From a virus, in the IMG/VR virus record IMGVR_UViG_3300025468_000017, positions 1 to 25,103 of that record: a stretch of DNA of 25,103 nucleotides. One strand, written 5' to 3'. The notes beneath the pieces were generated by a model. The model had not been told where the DNA came from. It ran no database searches and worked only from the letters and a program-made list of their open reading frames with translations. The translations under genes were made by a program, and so were the position numbers. This document shows positions 17,123 through 23,171 of this stretch, piece by piece. Position 1 is the stretch's first letter; the number at the start of each line of letters is the position of its first letter.

Positions 17123-17752
17123 TCATATTTTAAGATCCTTAATTAAGGATTTTAACCCTTTTTCTAAGTATCTCTGTGCAGTTAAACTCTCTCTTGCATC
17201 AGTTGCCATTTCTAGCATCTTATGTCCACCATTCATATTCAACAACCCTTCATAAATGGCAGTTGGATATGCACCTGGTGCACTCGGCTGTGCCACAACA
17301 TCCACTGTGACTATTTCAAAATCACTGACATTTCCATTAGATTCATTGACATTGCCACTCCCTCTACTAGAAACACCTAATTTAACACCCGCACCTAACA
17401 TAGTTTCAACTAACTTACCCATTGGGGTAGGCAAAATCTTTAACTTACCAAAACCATTTGCACCATCCATCCACATTTCTGTGATCATATGACTGACACG
17501 GTCAAGGTTTACTTTTAAATCTTCTGGATGATCTAATTCACCCAATACTGAATATCCACCCTGTATCTGTTCATTAATAGTTTTTACAGCACTACCAATT
17601 TCATTCACAGGGTAAACACGCTGATTAGCGTTCTGGACATCGCCTTGTATACACATACCTTTCATAAAGAGTGATTTTTTGTCACCTTCACCACGTGATT
17701 CAACTACTATACTAGCAGCATCATATGATAAATTTTCCTGTAGGTAAGCCAT
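17123..17752 (-). CDS. 21: Prohead core protease gp21
   Basis: The maturation serine protease of T4-like heads (assemblin-like family), which cuts gp22, gp23 and the other core proteins at LxE/IxE sites. Visible family motifs are GELDHPEDLKVNLDRVSHMI (catalytic His75), GVSSRGSG (catalytic Ser, S128/S129), and VDVVAQPSAPGAYPTAIYEG (151-170), the classic C-terminal block with D151. The length, 209 aa, matches the T4 family. The ATG lies 12 bases after the acidic core-protein stop, with AAGGAT overlapping that stop codon, so translation is likely coupled. The stop codon is part of a small hairpin (17108-17123). A 16-bp palindrome with a central TTAATTAA at 17135-17150 lies in the last codons and has no obvious role. 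Confidence 0.96.
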   Translation of the reverse strand: MAYLQENLSYDAASIVVESRGEGDKKSLFMKGMCIQGDVQNANQRVYPVNEIGSAVKTINEQIQGGYSVLGELDHPEDLKVNLDRVSHMITEMWMDGANGFGKLKILPTPMGKLVETMLGAGVKLGVSSRGSGNVNESNGNVSDFEIVTVDVVAQPSAPGAYPTAIYEGLLNMNGGHKMLEMATDARESLTAQRYLEKGLKSLIKDLKI

Positions 17753-17764
17753 TATAAATTATCC

Positions 17765-18610
17765 TTACTTGTTATTCTGTTTAGCGATTGATTTAACGCT
17801 ATCACCTTTCTTCTTAGAAATACCCTTGGAAACTTTTTGCAATGGTTTAGCCTCAGTGTTTGCAGTAGTTAAAGAACCAACTGATACTTTACCACGACCT
17901 TTCTCTTCTGCTGATCCAGCTTTTACTGGTTTAGCACCATTTGTTCTTCCTTTTCCACCTGCATTATTTGCATTGGTTGATTTCTTATTAATAGAACCTT
18001 CCTCAGATGTAGTTGGTTTTGGTGCAGGTTTTAATGCTGCGCCTTCAAAAAACCCTGGGTTGGTTGATTCTTCAAATTCTTCTTCGTCATCCAATGATAA
18101 TTCATCACTAAATTCTTCATCACCGAACTCTTCGCCTTCCTCATCATCTAATGATAATTCATCACTAAATTCTGCATCACTAAATTCTTCTCCACCTTCT
18201 TCATCACCCATCAAATCATCGAATTCAGCCATTAGTTCATCAAGTTTATCCTCTAGATCAACAACGCGGTCTTCTAAATCTTCTGAATCTACATCGCCTT
18301 CTGGTGCACCCATTTCAATATCAAATTCACCTTCTTCTTCATCTCCGAAATCTTCATCACCCCCGAATGCTATTTCATCAGCTTCACCATCATCACCCCC
18401 GAATGTCATTTCATCGTCATCCTCATTGATTTCATCAGCTTCTACTTCTTTTTCAACGTCATCAACATCTTCGTCATCAATCTTGTCAGCTTGCATTAAA
18501 TCCTCGTAAATATCACGACTCTTATCTACCACGATCTGGTGAAATAGATCAGCTGCTTTGTTCTCTTCATCATTAATTACATATTCAATTAACTTTTCAA
18601 ATTTATTCAT
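17765..18610 (-). CDS. Acidic prohead-core protein (gp67/gp68-like), 281 aa
   Basis: Position (between the portal region and gp21) matches the T4 inner-core proteins gp67 and gp68. Residues 1-45 (MNKFEKLIEYVINDEENKAA, then DLFHQIVVDKSRDIYEDLM) are a helical N-terminus like that of gp68-type core proteins. Residues 45-180 are extremely acidic (Asp/Glu/Gly/Phe), recalling gp67, with a predicted coiled-coil (EDRVVDLEDKLDELMAEFDD) and a 19-residue tandem repeat (EFSDELSLDDEEG). Residues 195-281 are basic and Ser/Lys/Gly-rich (GKGRTNGAKPVKAG). The strong acidic-to-basic polarity suggests binding of the shell and other core proteins. It is longer than either T4 protein (80 and 141 aa), so it may combine their roles; that is inference. 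A good AAAGGA site lies upstream, with a long hairpin abutting it. Confidence 0.8.
   Translation of the reverse strand: MNKFEKLIEYVINDEENKAADLFHQIVVDKSRDIYEDLMQADKIDDEDVDDVEKEVEADEINEDDDEMTFGGDDGEADEIAFGGDEDFGDEEEGEFDIEMGAPEGDVDSEDLEDRVVDLEDKLDELMAEFDDLMGDEEGGEEFSDAEFSDELSLDDEEGEEFGDEEFSDELSLDDEEEFEESTNPGFFEGAALKPAPKPTTSEEGSINKKSTNANNAGGKGRTNGAKPVKAGSAEEKGRGKVSVGSLTTANTEAKPLQKVSKGISKKKGDSVKSIAKQNNK
18093..18173. repeat. 57-bp tandem repeat within the acidic core gene
   Basis: The 24-mer starting AATGATAATTCATCACTAAA (plus-strand sense) occurs exactly at 18093-18116 and 18150-18173, 57 bp (19 codons) apart. It encodes the repeated EFSDELSLDD segment. The spacers also encode acidic residues, so the repeat expands the acidic tract. 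Confidence 0.88.
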
Positions 18611-18623
18611 TTCGTTTTTCCTT

Positions 18624-18656
18624 TAATTTGTGGTTTAATTCGGACACCACAAATTA
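18624..18656 (-). promoter_or_regulatory. 11-bp hairpin abutting the Shine-Dalgarno of the acidic core gene
   Basis: An 11-bp perfect stem (TAATTTGTGGT / ACCACAAATTA, 11-nt loop) lies in the leader. It ends directly at the AAAGGA ribosome site (18619-18624), with which it shares one base. No T run follows, so it is not a typical terminator. It could tune translation or mark an mRNA 5' end. This is sequence observation only. Confidence 0.5.
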
Positions 18657-18758
18657 TTTGGGTGTGCCAGTACTGTTCGTTGTATTTACAATAACTTACA
18701 AGATTTGGGTAGATAAAGCATTAAAAATGGTATAAAACATTAATAATTGGCTTATTTT

Positions 18759-18983
18759 TTAAAATTGAGGGGGTGCTTCGGCTGGAACAGCATATTGCCG
18801 TTGTACCTTTTTGAGTTTTTCTTTGAATTCAAAATTTCTTACATCATTCATCTGACGCAATTTATTAATTTGTTTTAGGGTGAGCCTAGTCTTCCGTAAA
18901 TCATCTTTTGTGACTTTACTTCCATCATCTTCCACATCCTGATAACCAGGAATACCTTCGCCATACATTTCATTTATTAACAT
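18759..18983 (-). CDS. Small hypothetical protein, 74 aa (gp67 position)
   Basis: MLINEMYGEGIPGYQDVEDD begins the protein; the middle (about 25-64) is basic and helical (DDLRKTRLTLKQINKLRQMN), ending in a Pro-rich tail (VPAEAPPQF). I do not recognise a family. It occupies the slot of T4 gene 67 between portal and core protein, but it is not acidic like gp67, so equating them would be speculation. No good ribosome site precedes either Met1 or Met6, so the start is uncertain. An AATAAATA late-promoter-like box (18989-18996) lies 5 bases before Met1. The downstream gap to the acidic core gene is 148 bases. Confidence 0.6.
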   Translation of the reverse strand: MLINEMYGEGIPGYQDVEDDGSKVTKDDLRKTRLTLKQINKLRQMNDVRNFEFKEKLKKVQRQYAVPAEAPPQF

Positions 18984-18988
18984 AATTG

Positions 18989-18996
18989 TATTTATT
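18989..18996 (-). promoter_or_regulatory. Late-promoter-like box AATAAATA
   Basis: AATAAATA on the minus strand fits NATAAATA. It lies so close to the 74-aa gene start (5 bases) that transcripts would begin at or inside that gene. It may therefore serve the acidic core gene and gp21 downstream, or be a chance match in AT-rich DNA. Confidence 0.35.
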
Positions 18997-19031
18997 AATT
19001 CTACCTATTCTATCAAATCAAGGTTCGTAGT

Positions 19032-19430
19032 TTATGTAATATAGTGCGAATGTTTGCTTTTGTTAAAAACATATGCTACCGGTATTTCATTTAATCCCAA
19101 TAACCAAAATGCTACCATTCTATGTCTGCCTTCCATTATCAATTGCGTTGGATCTGCAATATCTACATATACAGGCAATGGCGATGCACCTGTATTGAGT
19201 TGATCCATTATCTTTTCGGTTCTTGCCGCATCACTGGGGTATTCATCATATGTACTATACATTTCCTTAATCTGAGTTTCAAAATGTGCAATTGGAACCA
19301 TATCTACTTCTATGTGCAAGTTATCAACAGTTGTATCCATCCAACTAGCCACATCTTTAAGATCAGCGTATAGATGATCATTGTTACCAACAGTAACAAT
19401 CTCTTCTATTATAAGTTCACTAACTCTCAT
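19032..19430 (-). CDS. ParB/sulfiredoxin-fold-like small protein, 132 aa
   Basis: The C-terminal half carries the ParB-N/sulfiredoxin-like signature: LPVYVDIADPTQLIMEGRHR (105-124) followed by MVAFWLLGLNEIPVAYV (125-141 numbering approximate), with the basic EGRHR motif expected at the nucleotide-binding loop. The N-terminal part (1-90) is acidic and helical and unfamiliar. The start lies 5 bases after the portal stop, with no clear Shine-Dalgarno, so translation is probably coupled to the portal. Proteins of this fold in phages include ones linked to DNA partitioning, kinase or nuclease activity. A role in head assembly is suggested only by position; activity is unknown. Confidence 0.65.
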   Translation of the reverse strand: MRVSELIIEEIVTVGNNDHLYADLKDVASWMDTTVDNLHIEVDMVPIAHFETQIKEMYSTYDEYPSDAARTEKIMDQLNTGASPLPVYVDIADPTQLIMEGRHRMVAFWLLGLNEIPVAYVFNKSKHSHYIT

Positions 19431-19435
19431 ATATA

Positions 19436-22400
19436 TTAGGCAGGGGGTGGCACAGGTGCTTCTGGTCCCATATCACCTTCCATTCCATCTGGTCCCATAT
19501 CATCTGACATCTCACCCATCATATCTAAATCATCAGCCATGCCAATATCGCCTTCCATTCCACCAGGCATCACACCAACACCACGTAAATCAGAACCCTC
19601 GGTTGGTACTTCTTCTACTTCCTTATTCTCTTCTGCCCATAGTTCATCATTCTTGGTCATATCTTCTTCTGATAAACCAAGATAGCGTTCAAGTAAAAAA
19701 CGTTTACTCAAATATGGATATTGTTCTAGTGATGCAAATGTCCCTACCCTAGATGCATCTTGTTCAGTCTGTCTATAACTAGCAAAGTTTTGTGGTTCGC
19801 CAAATGATATGTCAAATAAACTAGCATCAATATTAAATCCACGCCAAGCCAAAAACATCTTGAACTCTTTATTAAGCATTTCACCAATAGCATTCTGTAA
19901 TCTAATACAATACTGGTTGAATCTATACTCTTGTATTAATGCTGTTCCTAATCGCCCATCATTTACTGGTGCAGTATTATCCTCTGGTCCAGATGGCAAA
20001 TAACTACTTGGTACTCTTAGACCACGTGCTAATTTATTGTTGAAATACAGTAGATCATTAATTGAATTCTTAACAAAAACCCCAGCACTTAGTGCAAATG
20101 TGTGATAATCATGATGTAATTCATCTTGGTCAATAGATAATGTGCCGACATCTATAGTGTCATCTAAATAAATTATATCAACAATTCTATGGTTCTTATA
20201 CTCGGCGAATTCTTTAAATGTCTTGAAATTATCAATACCACATTTATTTAAATGGTTAATAACCTTATGTCTACTTGACAACAAATGATTATTATCTTTT
20301 AACTTTGAGATAAAATCATACTGTGACATCTGATTATCATATTGTGATATTAAATCATTCAATATATCATCGGGAACAATGTAAGAATGAATAAGTTTAA
20401 ATGATTCCCATGTGTGATTCATTTGCTTTAATAACTTGTGCAAGTGCCTAACCGAGAATTTATCAACCTTGGTATTACTATGAACCTTAGTATTCGCAGC
20501 AGCATACATCTGCATAAATGTACTATTATTCCCAATAATAGACGTGAAATCACCGGCATGCTCTACTTTATGTGTCACATACAGAGTTGACACAAATTCA
20601 TACATATCAGAATTAAACTTAATTTTTTGATCTTTAAATACACTATCATAGTACCCATCGGTTTGCCATCTAATAATATTAGCTTCTGTTATTTTTGCAC
20701 TTCGGTTTTTCCATAATTCAGGGTTATCAATCTTTGATTTGGATTGTCCTGCCGAGATTTTATTACCATATTCTTGCCTAAAGGTGTCATCCGTTAGTAG
20801 TGCTAAGAATTTTTCGGTTCCTTTATACCAATTAGTTCGGCTGACTTGCTTTCTCTCTTCTTTTTCATTACTAGTCAAATTTTTATAATATTTCTTCACA
20901 CCCACCGACCGTTTTTTATTAAGTGCATCAATTTCATCACTAGTCAGCGACTCATACCATCGTGATCTACCCTGTGTTTGTCGTTTTATGATGTCATTGT
21001 ACTGTTCGGGATCATGTTCTTTTAAATAATACATTTTATCCCTTGCCGCGAGAGTACCCAATGCCTGTGCTTCTTTTGAAAATCCTTTATCCTGATGATA
21101 CAATGTATGATCTGTGAAGTTCATCCATGTTAAATTAGCAGGAGAGTTATTATAACGATTAAAATCCTTATGGTGAATGGTGTTTTTTGAACTTGAAATA
21201 TAATCTTCATCAAACACCTTTTCAGTAGAATATCCATTCGATCTCATGTATTTCGCTACTAACCTATGTGTATATACCCACTTTTTAGATTCGTTGTCAT
21301 ACACCATTTCATAGTCACGTTTTGCATGCTTAGATATTTCTTTATTCTTTGTATACAACGGAATCAAAGATTGTCCAATTGTTAAATCTTTGGCTTCAAC
21401 AAACCCAATACCTGGCAGTGGTATCTTATGATCAGGAGTACAAACTATTTCTTCCCCATTATCTAATACAATTTTAAGAACTTTAGCATTTGACCTTGTT
21501 TTACCAGCCCATGATATCAATCCCGGCACAATTTTTCCAGTGATAGGATCACAACTATATGCCCACAACTCGTTCCCATCCTTCATTTCAGCTTCTATTT
21601 CAGAAATACTAAGATTGCGGTTATCTAATAATTTCACTTTGGTATCCAATGCAAAACAACCAAGATTGTCCCCGCCTGGCAATGTATCTACTTTAGAACC
21701 ACGTCCTTCCGCTGATTGCGGGAAAAAATAATCTTCTTGCATTGAATTTTTTATGTAAATACCTGATTCTATTGCAAAAGTATGGTATTCATTATCAACA
21801 TTTAAACACCCAGTGTCCATTGTTTCACGAAGGGGAACAAGTTTGGTCATCTTATTTGTGCTTTTAACCGCATGTTCAAATGAAATCAAACTATCATTAA
21901 TTGATAAGTCTTTCGCTTCAACAAACCCTTTCCCCAAAACTGGAATTTTATGATCTGGGGTACAAGTTAATGTCTCTCCATTATCTAAATGTAATTTTAA
22001 TACTTCTGTGTTTTTACGTGTTTCACCAGCCCATTTCACTTCACCTGGTACTACTTTACCCGATACAGGATCTGCACTATATACCCAATTTTCCTTACCA
22101 TCATTATATTCTGCTATAACTTGCTGTAATGTCAGGGTTCTTCCATCTAACAATGGTATTCTTGTTTCTAAATCAATACATAATGGATTGTATGTAGCAT
22201 CCAACATATTATCACCCTCGCCTGATTGGGTTGGTATTCTACGTTGGTGGATTTCATTTTTAACTCGTTCAACAAAACTCATTGCCATATGTGATGGCAT
22301 ATTACCTACATCGATGTAAAATACTCTTCGTTCAGGCGCACGTTGAACGCGATATATTAGAATAGCATCTTCCAATAGTTCTTTTTGTTTGTATACTTTG

Positions 22401-23155
22401 AAAATATTTTCAAGAATACTTGTACCAAAAGGCCAATTCAAGTCTAATCCTTCGGTTAAACTTAAATGAACAATATGTTTAGCATCTACTGTTGTTTCTC
22501 TTTGTGCAGCACCGAAGCGTGTTCCTTCACCAGCCACCGGATTTGACACTTGTTGTTGTTGTGGAGAAATACCGCCAGACATTGGTGTAATTCCAAAATC
22601 ATCTGTGGTTTTTGTTGCCACTGATAAATTTTCAAAATTAGGGTTAATATCTTGTATTATGTATTGATCTGGTTCTTTGCCTTTGCTTTCATTAACAATA
22701 ACACGCCCAACCTTGGACATGTCTACCCAGAATAATTCAAATGTTTCTGGGTCACGGAGAAATACCTGATCTCCATATTTTAGTGTATTCCTGAATAACT
22801 TAAATATACGTTTTTTGAATTGGTTTAATTTACACCATTGTTTTAAATTCTGTTCAATGAGTTTGACTTCATTATCAGTTGGTTTCTCGTGGTAATCAAC
22901 ATCAAATGGTGTGCTATTTTGATCATTGTCTTGTGTACTAAACTCTGAAATAATATCTAAACAAGCACTTATTTCACTATCCATATCCATTGCTTCGTAC
23001 TGATTATAACGATTAACACGATTTGGATGTCCTGAATAAACTTCTGGTAACCTACTTTGATAGTTCTTAAATCCGAACTTACCACCTTGCGCCCCACTAA
23101 TAGGACTCATTACACCGGTATTATCTGCTGCTTTAAAATATTTTTTCCATGACAT
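19436..23155 (-). CDS. 20: Portal vertex protein gp20 interrupted by two inteins
   Basis: The portal (connector) is the dodecameric gate for DNA packaging and the nucleus of prohead assembly. The precursor is 1239 aa in one open frame. N-extein: residues 1-325 (MSWKKYFKAADNTG..., LFRNTLKYGDQVFL, VQRAPERRVFYIDVGNMP). Intein 1: C326-N470. Middle extein: S471-G499 (SMQEDYFFPQSAEGRGSKVD then TLPGGDNLG). Intein 2: C500-N1030. C-extein: S1031-A1239 (SINDLLYFNNKLARGLRVPS, YLPSG). Removing the inteins gives 563 aa, close to T4 gp20 (524 aa), and reconstitutes the conserved SM-EDYFxP and LPGGxNLGxIxDLxYF regions. The C-terminus is Met/Gly/Asp-rich (GMEGDIGMADDLDMMGEM), then Pro-rich. The start ATG is 17 bases after the tape-measure gene stop with a weak AGGA site. 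A functional portal requires both splicing events. Confidence 0.97.
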   Translation of the reverse strand: MSWKKYFKAADNTGVMSPISGAQGGKFGFKNYQSRLPEVYSGHPNRVNRYNQYEAMDMDSEISACLDIISEFSTQDNDQNSTPFDVDYHEKPTDNEVKLIEQNLKQWCKLNQFKKRIFKLFRNTLKYGDQVFLRDPETFELFWVDMSKVGRVIVNESKGKEPDQYIIQDINPNFENLSVATKTTDDFGITPMSGGISPQQQQVSNPVAGEGTRFGAAQRETTVDAKHIVHLSLTEGLDLNWPFGTSILENIFKVYKQKELLEDAILIYRVQRAPERRVFYIDVGNMPSHMAMSFVERVKNEIHQRRIPTQSGEGDNMLDATYNPLCIDLETRIPLLDGRTLTLQQVIAEYNDGKENWVYSADPVSGKVVPGEVKWAGETRKNTEVLKLHLDNGETLTCTPDHKIPVLGKGFVEAKDLSINDSLISFEHAVKSTNKMTKLVPLRETMDTGCLNVDNEYHTFAIESGIYIKNSMQEDYFFPQSAEGRGSKVDTLPGGDNLGCFALDTKVKLLDNRNLSISEIEAEMKDGNELWAYSCDPITGKIVPGLISWAGKTRSNAKVLKIVLDNGEEIVCTPDHKIPLPGIGFVEAKDLTIGQSLIPLYTKNKEISKHAKRDYEMVYDNESKKWVYTHRLVAKYMRSNGYSTEKVFDEDYISSSKNTIHHKDFNRYNNSPANLTWMNFTDHTLYHQDKGFSKEAQALGTLAARDKMYYLKEHDPEQYNDIIKRQTQGRSRWYESLTSDEIDALNKKRSVGVKKYYKNLTSNEKEERKQVSRTNWYKGTEKFLALLTDDTFRQEYGNKISAGQSKSKIDNPELWKNRSAKITEANIIRWQTDGYYDSVFKDQKIKFNSDMYEFVSTLYVTHKVEHAGDFTSIIGNNSTFMQMYAAANTKVHSNTKVDKFSVRHLHKLLKQMNHTWESFKLIHSYIVPDDILNDLISQYDNQMSQYDFISKLKDNNHLLSSRHKVINHLNKCGIDNFKTFKEFAEYKNHRIVDIIYLDDTIDVGTLSIDQDELHHDYHTFALSAGVFVKNSINDLLYFNNKLARGLRVPSSYLPSGPEDNTAPVNDGRLGTALIQEYRFNQYCIRLQNAIGEMLNKEFKMFLAWRGFNIDASLFDISFGEPQNFASYRQTEQDASRVGTFASLEQYPYLSKRFLLERYLGLSEEDMTKNDELWAEENKEVEEVPTEGSDLRGVGVMPGGMEGDIGMADDLDMMGEMSDDMGPDGMEGDMGPEAPVPPPA
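20066..21658 (-). other. Intein 2 of gp20 (531 aa, with HNH endonuclease)
   Basis: Spans C500-N1030 of the precursor. Splicing motifs: block A CFALDTKVKLL; block B CTPDHKIPLPGIGFVEAKDL with T573 and H576; block F DYHTFALSAG with H1018; block G VFVKN with N1030, followed by Ser1031. Residues about 625-690 form an HNH-type endonuclease core (HHKDFNRYNNSPANLTWM, H661/H662 and N670, N674). About 690-990 follow as Lys-rich repeats (GRSRWYESLTSDE and RSVGVKKYYKNLTSNE) resembling NUMOD-type DNA-binding units. The penultimate residue is Lys, not the usual His. This looks like a complete, potentially mobile intein; activity is inferred. Confidence 0.95.
21086..21193 (-). other. HNH endonuclease core within intein 2
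   Basis: Residues about 655-690 of the gp20 precursor contain NTIHHKDFNRYNNSPANLTW and then HTLYHQDKG. The double His, the invariant Asn in RYNNSP and the ANL motif are classic for HNH homing endonucleases found in inteins. Confidence 0.85.
21746..22180 (-). other. Intein 1 of gp20 (145-aa mini-intein)
   Basis: Spans C326-N470. Block A: CIDLETRIPLLDGRTL. Block B: CTPDHKIPVLGKGFVEAKDL with T399 and H402. Block F: EYHTFAIESG with H458. Block G: IYIKN with N470, followed by Ser471. There is only a short linker (about 25 residues) where an endonuclease would sit, so it is a splicing-only intein. It aligns without gaps to intein 2 over the N-terminal 100 residues at about 58 identities by my count. 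The penultimate residue is Lys469. It interrupts the portal just before the conserved SMQEDYFFP motif. Confidence 0.95.
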
Positions 23156-23171
23156 ATTGCTTATTTAGTTC

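Noticed and set aside
17135-17150. 16-bp perfect palindrome with TTAATTAA
   Set aside because: It lies within the last codons of gp21 and is explained by coding for LIKDLKI in AT-rich DNA; there is no T run and no partner site.
17769-18509. Plus-strand Ser-rich open frame
   Set aside because: Its serine runs are the reverse complement of Asp/Glu codons in the acidic core gene; no ribosome site or family resemblance.
18759-18983. Calling the 74-aa gene T4 gene 67
   Set aside because: The position fits, but gp67 is strongly acidic and this protein is basic/helical with no recognisable motif.
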